This document shows positions 23,997 to 31,535 of a stretch of DNA of 64,000 nucleotides, one piece after another. The DNA is taken from assembly GCF_026625845.1 (NCBI RefSeq), contig NZ_CP113066.1, forward strand, positions 1,426,001 to 1,490,000, in the 5' to 3' direction. The number at the start of each line of letters is the position of its first letter. Within the stretch, counting starts at the first letter, position 1. The notes beneath the pieces are model-generated. The model saw nothing but the letters and a program-made list of their open reading frames with translations. It made no database searches and was not told where the DNA came from. A program made the translations under genes and the position numbers. Origin of the DNA: Agrococcus sp. SL85. GTDB lineage: Bacteria; Actinomycetota; Actinomycetes; Actinomycetales; Microbacteriaceae.

Positions 23997-26120
23997 ATGG
24001 TCTACGCCGTCACCGACGGGAAGCTCGGCCGCCTCCACAAGCCGACCTACCAGGCCCCGTCCGCGCTCCGCCTCGCCGACCGCACCCAGGACTACGCCGC
24101 GCTCTACCGCGAGCAGAACGCCGTCCGCACCGTCGTCGACTTCCTCGCCCGGAACATCGCGCAGCTGTCGCTGCACACCTTCCGCCGCCTCGACGACAAC
24201 GACCGCGAGCGGGTCCGCGACCACCCCGTGGCGCGCCTGCTCGCCCGACCGAACCCGTACACGACCCCGTACCGGTTCATGCGAGCGCTCGTCAGCGACC
24301 GTGGCATCTACGACCGCGCGCTGCTCGTCAAGGTCACCACGAAGGACGGCGAGCCCACGCTCGTGCGCATCCCGCCGCGCCTGTGGACCATCCCCGACGA
24401 CGAGTCGTGGCTGCACCCCTCCGGCTTCATCGTCGAGGGCAGCCGCGGCAAGGCGTTCGTCAAGGCCGAGGACACCGTCTACTTCCGCGGCTACAACCCC
24501 GAGGACGAGCGCTGGGGCCTCTCCACCATCGAGTCGCTCCGCCGCGCGCTCGCCGAGGAGTACGCCGCCGGCCAGATGCGCGAGCAGGTGCTCCGCAACG
24601 GCGCCCGCGCGTCCGGCTACCTCGAGCGCCCGGTCGGCGCCCCGACCTGGTCGCCGCAGGCGCGCGAGCGCTTCCGCACCGGCTGGCGATCGCAGTACAG
24701 CGGCCAGTCCGCGACCGAGGGCGGCGGCACGCCGATCCTCGAGGACGGCATGAAGTTCGTGCAGGCGTCGCAGACCGCCGAGGACCTGCAGTACGTCCAG
24801 GCGCGGAAGCTCACCCGCGAGGAAGTCGCCTCCGCCTTCCACATCCCGCCGCCCATGCTCGGCATGCTCGAGAACGCCACGTTCTCCAACATCACCGAGC
24901 AGCACAAGATGCTCTACCAGGACACCCTGGGCCCGATGCTCCGCGAGCTCGAGCAGGAGTTCGCGCTGCAGGTGCTGCCCGACTTCGACGACGTCGACGG
25001 CGTCTACGTCGAGTTCAACCTCGCCGAGAAGATGCGCGGCTCTTTCGAGGAGCAGGCAGCGCAGCTGCAGACGTCGGTGGGCGGGCCGTACATGACCCGC
25101 AATGAGGCGCGCGGTCGTGCGAACCTTCCCGCGATCGAGGGCGGCGACGAGCTCATCGTCCCGCTCAACGTGCTCGTCGGCGGGCAGGCGTCGCCGACGG
25201 ACTCGACCGGCGCAGCCGCTGGCGCTCCCGCAGGGGCTCTCGCAGCCCTCTCGGGCGGCGACCTCAAGGAGCGCGTCGAGGCGGCCACGGCCCTCATCCG
25301 CGCCGGCTTCGACCCGTCGGAGTCGCTCGTCGCTGTGGGGCTTGACCCGATCAAGCACCTTGGCCTGCTGCCCGTGACGATCCAGAAGCCGATCGAGCCG
25401 GAGGGCGAAGTCGACGACGAGCTCGTCAGCGACATCACGAAGCAGGGGCTCGCGCCGAGCGTGAAGGCTCGCCCGAGCGACGACGAGACCGGCGCCGCAC
25501 GCGACGTGCTCGCCGCGTTCTTCGACCGCCAGGCACGAGCCGTCCAGCCCGCGATTCGCAGCGGCGGCGACTGGTGGGACGAGCAGCGGTGGGTCGACGA
25601 ACTCGCCGACGACCTGACGCCCGCGCTCGCGGCCATCACCGTCGGCGTCGCCGCCCGCCAGCTGCGCCGCCTCGGCCTCGACGAGGGCAACTTCAACGAG
25701 GAGCAGACGGTCAACTACCTCGCGGCCGTCGCCCGCTCCACGTCGGAGTCCATCAACACCGTCACCAAGGACCAGCTCGATGCCGCCCTCGAGGCGGACG
25801 ACGCGCTCGAGCAAGTCGCGCACGTCTTCGACGTCGCGGCCACCGCGCGCGCCGACCAAGGCGGACTCACCCTCGCTACCGGCCTCGCCGGCTGGGCGAC
25901 CGTCGAGGCCGTCGAGCAGGCCCGCGGCAGCCGCGGCGCGACGAAGACCTGGACCGTCAACTCCGGCAACCCCCGCCCCTCGCACGCCGCCATGGCAGGC
26001 GAGACCGTCCCCCTCGACGACACCTTCTCGAACGGCGCCCGCTGGCCGGGCGACTCCTCCGCGCTCGACGTGGACGAAGTCGCCGGCTGCTCCTGCGACG
26101 TCGTCATCAACCTCGACTAG
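23997..26120 (+). CDS. Portal protein fused to a MuF-like head morphogenesis domain
   Basis: 707 aa. Residues 1-400 are an HK97-type portal: YREQNAVRTVVDFLARNIAQ, HPVARLLARPNPYTT, EDTVYFRGYNPEDERWGLST, and FHIPPPMLGMLENATFSNITEQ. After a 100-residue linker, the C-terminal part is helical and ends in KTWTVNSGNPRPSHAAMAGE and EVAGCSCDVV, the H...C.C signature of phage minor head (MuF) proteins. Usually these are two genes. No frameshift or stop lies between them, so a single product is expected. GAGGAGG precedes the ATG. Confidence 0.88.
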   Translation: MVYAVTDGKLGRLHKPTYQAPSALRLADRTQDYAALYREQNAVRTVVDFLARNIAQLSLHTFRRLDDNDRERVRDHPVARLLARPNPYTTPYRFMRALVSDRGIYDRALLVKVTTKDGEPTLVRIPPRLWTIPDDESWLHPSGFIVEGSRGKAFVKAEDTVYFRGYNPEDERWGLSTIESLRRALAEEYAAGQMREQVLRNGARASGYLERPVGAPTWSPQARERFRTGWRSQYSGQSATEGGGTPILEDGMKFVQASQTAEDLQYVQARKLTREEVASAFHIPPPMLGMLENATFSNITEQHKMLYQDTLGPMLRELEQEFALQVLPDFDDVDGVYVEFNLAEKMRGSFEEQAAQLQTSVGGPYMTRNEARGRANLPAIEGGDELIVPLNVLVGGQASPTDSTGAAAGAPAGALAALSGGDLKERVEAATALIRAGFDPSESLVAVGLDPIKHLGLLPVTIQKPIEPEGEVDDELVSDITKQGLAPSVKARPSDDETGAARDVLAAFFDRQARAVQPAIRSGGDWWDEQRWVDELADDLTPALAAITVGVAARQLRRLGLDEGNFNEEQTVNYLAAVARSTSESINTVTKDQLDAALEADDALEQVAHVFDVAATARADQGGLTLATGLAGWATVEAVEQARGSRGATKTWTVNSGNPRPSHAAMAGETVPLDDTFSNGARWPGDSSALDVDEVAGCSCDVVINLD

Positions 26121-26131
26121 GAGGCCCGCTC

Positions 26132-26935
26132 ATGCAGATCAAGCAGACGCCGGTCAGCTTCAAGGCTGGCCCAGACGACGGGCTCGCCGAGGGCGAGTTC
26201 CTCGTCTACCCGTCCACCTTCACCCGCACGCCCGACGCCTACGGCGACGTCATCGCCAAGGGCGCCTTCCTCGACACCATCGAGCAGTGGAAGACGTCGG
26301 GCAACACCCTGCCCGGCCTGTTCGGCCACCGCATGGACGACCCCGACTTCTACGTCGCCGGCGCCATCGACATGGGCGAGGACGACCACGGCTGGTGGGT
26401 GAAGGGCGCGTTCGACCTCGACTCGCCCAAGGGCCCCCAGGTGTATCGGCTCGTGAAGGGCAAGCGGCTCACGCAGCTGTCCTTCGCGTTCGACACGCTC
26501 GAGGACGGCACCGTCACCCTCGACAACGGCGACCAGGCGCGCGAGCTCCGCAAGGTGCACGTCCACGAGTTCTCCTTCGTGCCGATCGGCGCGAACCAGG
26601 ACACGTCCGTCGTCGCCATCAAGGCGCTCGTCGAGCAGGTCGTCGCCGAGGCTGAGGTCAAGGCCGGCCGCGCGATCAGCGCCAAGAACGAGTCCACGCT
26701 CCGCGAGGCGGTCGACAAGATCGCCGCCGCCGCGGGCGACATCAAGAACGTGCTCTCCGTCCTCGACGACGGAGAGCCGACCGACGCTGGAAAGGCCAGC
26801 GGAACGACCAACGCCAACGCCGAGGAGCCCAGCCGGGCCAACGCCGAGGAGCCGAAGTCGCACCCGTCCGCCCGCACACGTCTGCAGATCGAGCTGGCGA
26901 CCGCCGAGCTCGACATCCTCAACGGAAAGGGGTAG
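26132..26935 (+). CDS. HK97-type prohead protease
   Basis: 267 aa, serine protease of family S78. YPSTFTRTPDAYGDVIAKGAF, LFGHRMDD (catalytic His), KRLTQLSFAFDTLE (catalytic Ser in LSFAF) and VHEFSFVPIGANQDT are the ordered family motifs. The C-terminal 90 residues are a helical, Ala/Glu-rich extension that may act as scaffold, since no separate scaffold gene is present. AGGAGG lies just upstream of the ATG. Confidence 0.92.
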   Translation: MQIKQTPVSFKAGPDDGLAEGEFLVYPSTFTRTPDAYGDVIAKGAFLDTIEQWKTSGNTLPGLFGHRMDDPDFYVAGAIDMGEDDHGWWVKGAFDLDSPKGPQVYRLVKGKRLTQLSFAFDTLEDGTVTLDNGDQARELRKVHVHEFSFVPIGANQDTSVVAIKALVEQVVAEAEVKAGRAISAKNESTLREAVDKIAAAAGDIKNVLSVLDDGEPTDAGKASGTTNANAEEPSRANAEEPKSHPSARTRLQIELATAELDILNGKG

Positions 26936-26941
26936 CTCGAC

Positions 26942-28237
26942 ATGAGCACCGCACTGAAGGAGCGGATGACCGCGGCGCTGAAGGCAGCCCGCGACATCGC
27001 CGCGAAGGCCGAGGCCGAGGGCCGCGACCTCACCGACGACGAGGCGGCCGACGCGGCCAAGCACCTCGGCGCCTACACCGAGGCCAAGACCGCGTTCGAG
27101 CGCAGCTCGAAGTCGGACGAGGTCAAGTCCGCCCTCGACGCCATCGGCCTCGACCTGGGCCTCGAGCGCACGGACCCGGAGGTCAAGCAGACCCCGCAGG
27201 GCTTCATGCACCTCGGCAAGCAGAAGTCCGTGGGCGCCATGTTCGTCGAGTCGGACGAGTACAAGGGCCTCATGGCCCAGTTCCCGGGCGGCCGCATCGC
27301 GGAGAAGGCCCGGGTCCAGGGCTCGCCGTTCGGCATCAAGTCGCTCGTCACCGGCGCCTCCGACACGTCGGGCGGCGCGTTCGTCAACACGGACGTCACC
27401 GGCATCTACGAGACGCTCGGCCGCCGCCCGCTCACCATCCGCGACCTCATCTCGGTCCGCCAGACCCAGTCGGACACGGTCGAGTACGTCCGCCAGACGG
27501 CCGGCTCGTCCGCCGCGGCGCCCGTCCCCGAGGCGACGTCGTCGGCCACCGACGGCACCGCCACGACCGTCACGGGCGGCTACAAGCCCGAGGGCTCCAT
27601 GGCCTTCCAGAAGGTCACCGAGTCCGTCAAGACGATCGCCGTCTGGGTGCCCGCCACCAAGCGGTCGCTCTCCGACGCCTCGCAGCTGCGCGGCCTCATC
27701 GACGACGAGCTCCGCGCCGACCTGGCGGAGGAGGAGGAGAACCAGATCCTCAACGGCGACGGCGAGGGCGAGAACTTCGAGGGCATCCTCAACACGTCTG
27801 GCATCCAGACGCAGGCCTACTCGGCCACCGTCGAGGGCCTCGACCCGCTCCTCGAGACCACGCTCAAGGCGAAGACGAAGGTCCGCACCGTCGGCCGCTC
27901 GATCGCCAACGGCTACCTCCTCAACCCGGCGGACTGGGAGGCCATCCAGCTCGCCCGCCTCGCGAAGAACCCGCAGAACGAGGCGCTCGCCGCCGGCGTC
28001 CCCACGCTCCACGGCCTCCCGGTCGTCGAGTCGGAGGGCATCGCCCAGGGCCGCGGCCTCGTCGCGGACTTCCGCAAGGCGATCCTCTGGGACCGCGAGC
28101 AGGCGTCGATCACGGCGACGGACTCGCACGCGGACTTCTTCATCCGCAACCTGGTCGCCGTCCTCGGCGAGCAGCGCGGCGCGTTCGGCATGACGCGCCC
28201 GTCGGCCGCGGTGGAGATCGACCTCTCCGCAGCCTGA
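26942..28237 (+). CDS. HK97-fold major capsid protein
   Basis: 431 aa. The first 100 residues are a charged coiled-coil delta domain (ERMTAALKAARDIAAKAEAE) to be cut by the protease. The fold follows: TSGGAFVNTDVTGIYETLGRRP, the E-loop-like VEYVRQTAGSSAAAPVPEAT, and P-domain AVWVPATKRSLSDASQLRGLIDDEL. It ends DFFIRNLVAVLGEQRGAFGMTRPSA. A strong hairpin follows at 28245. Confidence 0.95.
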   Translation: MSTALKERMTAALKAARDIAAKAEAEGRDLTDDEAADAAKHLGAYTEAKTAFERSSKSDEVKSALDAIGLDLGLERTDPEVKQTPQGFMHLGKQKSVGAMFVESDEYKGLMAQFPGGRIAEKARVQGSPFGIKSLVTGASDTSGGAFVNTDVTGIYETLGRRPLTIRDLISVRQTQSDTVEYVRQTAGSSAAAPVPEATSSATDGTATTVTGGYKPEGSMAFQKVTESVKTIAVWVPATKRSLSDASQLRGLIDDELRADLAEEEENQILNGDGEGENFEGILNTSGIQTQAYSATVEGLDPLLETTLKAKTKVRTVGRSIANGYLLNPADWEAIQLARLAKNPQNEALAAGVPTLHGLPVVESEGIAQGRGLVADFRKAILWDREQASITATDSHADFFIRNLVAVLGEQRGAFGMTRPSAAVEIDLSAA

Positions 28238-28244
28238 CCCGAGA

Positions 28245-28284
28245 GCGAGGGGCCACTGCAGCAGCCGCTGCGGTGGCCCCTCGC
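28245..28284 (+). terminator. Hairpin after the capsid gene
   Basis: Perfect 12-bp arms (28245-28256 GCGAGGGGCCAC; 28273-28284) with an inner GCAGC/GCTGC stem. No U-tract follows, so it is likely a partial terminator or 3'-end stabiliser that leaves capsid mRNA in excess. Confidence 0.65.
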
Positions 28285-28317
28285 TACGCCCGGACCCCCG
28301 TAGGGAAGGAGCCAGCC

Positions 28318-28560
28318 ATGGCCCTGCAGAAGTACGAGGTCGCGGTCGGCAACCGCCGCGGCCAGACCACCGCCGTCCTCAAGCTCAACGAGAAGGACGC
28401 TGAGCGCCTCGGCGCGAAGCCCCTCGAGGAGAAGGCCGCCAAGGCCCCCGCGAACAAGGCCCGCCGCGCGCCCGCCAACAAGGCCGCCAAGCCCAAGACG
28501 GCCGCCAAGCCCGTCCCCGAGCCCGAGCAGAAGACCGCCGGCGACGCCGGCACCGACTAG
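28318..28560 (+). CDS. Small Lys/Ala-rich structural-region protein
   Basis: 80 aa. A short ordered start (ALQKYEVAVGNRRGQTTAVLK) is followed by an Ala/Lys/Pro tail of APANKAAKPKTAAKP type. Proteins like this, after the capsid, are head accessory or decoration candidates in actinophages. GGGAAGGAG precedes the ATG. Confidence 0.6.
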   Translation: MALQKYEVAVGNRRGQTTAVLKLNEKDAERLGAKPLEEKAAKAPANKARRAPANKAAKPKTAAKPVPEPEQKTAGDAGTD

Positions 28561-28577
28561 AAGGGGAGGTGGCCGCC

Positions 28578-29123
28578 ATGGCCTACGCCGACTTCGCGAC
28601 GCCCGACCAGATGGAGAAGCGCTCGCAGGGCGCCATCACGGCGGCCACCCACCCCTTCCTCGAGCAGGAGCTCGCCGCGGCCTCCCGCGCCATCCGCGAC
28701 CACTGCGGCTGGCACATCGCCGAGCGCGAGGCCATCACCCTCCGGCACCGCGGCCCCTTCACCTCGCGCCTCTGGCTCCCCGCCATGGAGGTCGCATCCA
28801 TCGACACCGCCACGGTCGACGACGTCACCTACGACGTCGCGACCGTCGACTTCGACCCTGACACCGGCTGGACGTCCCTCGTCGGCCGCCGCTGGGACGT
28901 CACCTACACGGCCGGCCACGAGGACGTCCCCGAGACCATCACGACGCTCGCGCTCCACATCGCGGCCCGTGCCCTCGGCTCCCCGCTCGGCATCACCCGC
29001 GAGCAGGCCGGCGCCGTCTCCGTCGGCCACACCCTCGTCGCACCCGGAGCGTCCGGCGGCACCGCGATCCTCCCGCACGAGGCCGAGCAGCTCGCCCCGT
29101 ACCGCATCGGCGCGCTCCCGTGA
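28578..29123 (+). CDS. Head-tail connector (adaptor)
   Basis: 181 aa. ASRAIRDHCGWHIAEREAITL, DVATVDFDPDTGWTSLV and the ending typical of phage gp6-like connectors (VPETITTLALHIAARALGSP) support an adaptor that sits on the portal. The ATG at 28578 is preferred over an in-frame GTG at 28569, because GGGGAGG then lies at normal distance. Confidence 0.72.
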   Translation: MAYADFATPDQMEKRSQGAITAATHPFLEQELAAASRAIRDHCGWHIAEREAITLRHRGPFTSRLWLPAMEVASIDTATVDDVTYDVATVDFDPDTGWTSLVGRRWDVTYTAGHEDVPETITTLALHIAARALGSPLGITREQAGAVSVGHTLVAPGASGGTAILPHEAEQLAPYRIGALP

Positions 29124-29476
29124 CCGGCCTGGTGCATCGGCACGCGCTCGCCCGCATCCGCCCCGTCATGATCGACGACGGCCGCGGCAACCAGGAGGCG
29201 ACCTGGCCAGCCGACACCGAGGAGGAGCGCACCCTCCGCATCACCGGATGGGCGCTCGACTCCGGCACCACCACCGAGGACCTCGTCAACCGCGACGGCG
29301 ACGAGGTCGCCTTCATCGCACGCGGCCCGATCGACGCCGACGTGCAGCGCGGCGACCGCATCCGCCTCGACTTCGACGGGCACCTCTACCTCATCGAGGG
29401 CGCGGTCGCTCGACAGCCCGGGCCCAGCCGCATCACCTCCCACACGGTGCTGCAGCTCAAGCGCTGGGAGGAGTGA
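29120..29476 (+). CDS. Head-tail stopper-like protein
   Basis: 118 aa, all-beta: DADVQRGDRIRLDFDGHLYLIEGAVARQP is the typical pattern of small stopper proteins, which close the head before tail joining. GTG start overlaps the previous stop. Assigned by pattern and gene order. Confidence 0.65.
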   Translation: MTGLVHRHALARIRPVMIDDGRGNQEATWPADTEEERTLRITGWALDSGTTTEDLVNRDGDEVAFIARGPIDADVQRGDRIRLDFDGHLYLIEGAVARQPGPSRITSHTVLQLKRWEE

Positions 29477-29479
29477 CCG

Positions 29480-29752
29480 ATGGCAGGCAGCGTCATCCGC
29501 ATCAGGCTGAACCGCGACGCCGTCATCGCGCTGCTCAACTCCGCCGAGGTCCGCGCCGACCTCGACCGGAGGGCACAGGCGATGCAGCAGGCCGCGCAGG
29601 CCTCCGCCGACGCGGGCGCCGAGTTCGCCGTCGTCCACACCACCATGCGCGACCGCGCCGCCGTCCGCGTCGTCACGAACAACTACGAGGCCCGGGCCGC
29701 CGAAGCTGAGCGAGGCGACCTCACGCGCGCGATCGACGCAGGCAGGGGATGA
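29480..29752 (+). CDS. HK97 gp10-like tail component
   Basis: 90 aa. LNRDAVIALLNSAEVRADLDRRAQAMQQAAQASA is the helical core of the HK97 gp10 family, followed by the usual VRVVTNNYEARAAEAERGDL end. It should act at the head-tail joint or in tail completion. Confidence 0.7.
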   Translation: MAGSVIRIRLNRDAVIALLNSAEVRADLDRRAQAMQQAAQASADAGAEFAVVHTTMRDRAAVRVVTNNYEARAAEAERGDLTRAIDAGRG

Positions 29753-30159
29753 CCGTGGCCGAGACCCTCGTACCCGTCGATGTCGAGGTCGAAGCGATCG
29801 CCGAGCTCAAGGCGCGCATGCCCGCACTGGGCTTCCCTGGCTTCGGCTACGGCACCCGCCTCAGCGCCGGCGACCACATCCGCGTCAACGCCATGGGCGG
29901 CGTCACCCGCGACCTCGTCACCGACCGGCCCACCATCCGGCTCGAGGTGTTCTCGGCCAGCGAGGGCACAGCGCAGCGCGCCTGCGCGTTCGCCGTCGCC
30001 GCCCTCCAAGCCGCCGGCCGCGACGGCCGCATCGGCGACGCCGTCTGCTACGGCGTCGACGTCGCCGCGCTCCCGCAGAACCTCCCGCACCCTCAGGTGC
30101 CCGACCGGTTCCGGTTCTTCGCCACGCTCACCGCCTCGCTGCGCCGCGCCACCGCCTGA
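29749..30159 (+). CDS. Tail terminator-like protein
   Basis: 136 aa. VEVEAIAELKARMPALGFPGFGYGTRL and a compact alpha/beta body ending FRFFATLTASLRRA are typical of tail-completion proteins that cap the tail tube. Overlaps the preceding gene by 4 nt. The function comes from position before the tail tube gene. Confidence 0.65.
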   Translation: MTVAETLVPVDVEVEAIAELKARMPALGFPGFGYGTRLSAGDHIRVNAMGGVTRDLVTDRPTIRLEVFSASEGTAQRACAFAVAALQAAGRDGRIGDAVCYGVDVAALPQNLPHPQVPDRFRFFATLTASLRRATA

Positions 30160-30210
30160 CCCCCACCACCCGCCCGCAGGGCATCCCCACCATGGAAGGA
30201 GCGCTCGCAC

Positions 30211-30792
30211 ATGGGCGTCAACCAGAACAACGTCTTCGTCGGCGCGCCCGACCAGGCGACGACCGGCGCGATCCTCACGGGCCCGCGCACCAACACCATC
30301 CCCGAGACCATCGACGACTTCGTCTGGGCCGGCCTCGACGACTCCGGCTACGTCGACGAGGAGGGCGTGACGATCACGCCGTCCGAGTCGACCGAGTCGA
30401 TCCGCGACTGGTCGCTCCGCGTCATCCGCAAGGTGCTCACCGAGTTCGACGGCACCGTCGCCTGGTCGCACCTCGAGCTGTCGGAGGGCGCGCTCGAGAA
30501 CTACATGGGCGAGGAGCAGGTCGACGTCACGCCCGCCGACGCCACCCACGGCAAGCGCACCCGCGCCGCCATCAGCGGCAAGCAGCGCCCCGTGAAGTCG
30601 TGGCACTGGAAGCTCAAGGACGGCGACCGCCGCGTGGTCGTCTTCGTGCCCCACGGCCAGGTCACCGAGCGCGGCGAGATCGCGCTGCTCGCGTCCGCGG
30701 CGATCAAGCTGCCCGTCACGCTCTCGACCTACCCCGACGCCGCCGGCAACAACATCTACATCTTCACCGACGACGGCGTCGTCGCGGCCTGA
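30211..30792 (+). CDS. Major tail (tube) protein
   Basis: 193 aa. NNVFVGAPDQATTGAILTGPRT, DDFVWAGLDDSGYVDEEGVT and ESIRDWSLRVIRKVLTEFD are the N-terminal hallmarks of siphophage tube proteins, and HWKLKDGDRRVVVFVPHGQV is the last core strand set. GGAAGGAGCG precedes the ATG. A perfect hairpin follows the stop. Confidence 0.9.
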   Translation: MGVNQNNVFVGAPDQATTGAILTGPRTNTIPETIDDFVWAGLDDSGYVDEEGVTITPSESTESIRDWSLRVIRKVLTEFDGTVAWSHLELSEGALENYMGEEQVDVTPADATHGKRTRAAISGKQRPVKSWHWKLKDGDRRVVVFVPHGQVTERGEIALLASAAIKLPVTLSTYPDAAGNNIYIFTDDGVVAA

Positions 30793-30810
30793 CCCAGGCC
30801 GCGCCAGACA

Positions 30811-30848
30811 GGTGCCCGCGGCTCTCCGGGGGGTCAGCCGCGGGCACC
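30811..30848 (+). terminator. Hairpin after the major tail gene
   Basis: Perfect 13-bp arms GGTGCCCGCGGCT (30811-30823) and complement (30836-30848), 12-nt loop, no U-tract. Like the capsid hairpin, it follows a gene whose product is needed in large amounts. Confidence 0.65.
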
Positions 30849-30897
30849 ACCACCCCTCACCTCGACCCCCACCACCCCTCGAAGGAGACCCCTCACC

Positions 30898-31167
30898 ATG
30901 CTCGAGAAGTTCCACTACACGCTGCCCGACGGCCACCAGCTCACCCTGCCCCCGTTCGAGCAGGTGCCTGTCGGCCTCATCCGCTCGACCCGCAAGCTCG
31001 CCCCCGCCGACCAGGCCTTCACGCTCCTCGAGGGCATCATCACCGACGAGCAGGACTGGGAGCACCTCGACAAGCTCACCGGCCCCGAGTTCCAGGCCTT
31101 CCAGAAGGCGTGGAAGGAGGCCTCGCGCCTCTCGGTGGGGGAATCCTCGGCCTCCTCGACTTCGTAG
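30898..31167 (+). CDS. Tail assembly chaperone, short form (gpG-like)
   Basis: 89 aa zero-frame product. FHYTLPDGHQLTLPPFEQVP, GLIRSTRKLAPADQAFTLLE and PEFQAFQKAWKEASRL are typical of actinophage G proteins that coat the tape measure during tail assembly. Translation that does not slip at 31137 ends at TAG 31165. AAGGAGACCCC precedes the ATG. Confidence 0.85.
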   Translation: MLEKFHYTLPDGHQLTLPPFEQVPVGLIRSTRKLAPADQAFTLLEGIITDEQDWEHLDKLTGPEFQAFQKAWKEASRLSVGESSASSTS

Positions 31168-31532
31168 AGCAGCACGAGGAGGCGGTCGAGTACGACCTGC
31201 TCACCCGCGGCTTCCGGCTCCGCGAATTCGGCAACGAACGCCACGACTGGCGCGACCTGTGGGTGCTCGTGCGGCGCCTGCAGGTCGAGCCCGGCACCGC
31301 CCTCCGGCACGCGGTGCACGGCGAGCTCTGGCCGGTCACCGACCAGCTGCTCGCCAACATCGTCGACGCGCTGAACCACGCCAACTGGCAGCGCGTTGGC
31401 AAGAAGAACGCGCCCAAGCCGAAGCGCACCCCCCGCCCCTGGGAGAAGACCAAGGCCCAGCGCATCGGCGCTGACCCCATCCCCATCTCCCAGTTCGACG
31501 ACTGGTGGGAGTCGAAGTCCAAGCGGAGGTAG
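30898..31532 (+). CDS. Tail assembly chaperone, -1 frameshift product (gpGT-like)
   Basis: About 211 aa when ribosomes slip back one base at GGGGGAA (31137-31143). The zero frame runs to codon 81 (SVG), then continues as GILGLLDFVEQHEEAVEYDLL in the -1 frame to the stop at 31530. The T part (FRLREFGNERHDWRDLWVLV) has no start of its own. The ratio of short to long form sets tail assembly, as for lambda G/GT. Confidence 0.85.
31137..31143 (+). promoter_or_regulatory. -1 ribosomal slippery site GGGGGAA
   Basis: In the zero frame it is read G-GGG-GAA and after slippage as GGG-GGA. It lies exactly where the second frame opens without a start codon. Confidence 0.8.
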
Positions 31533-31535
31533 ACC

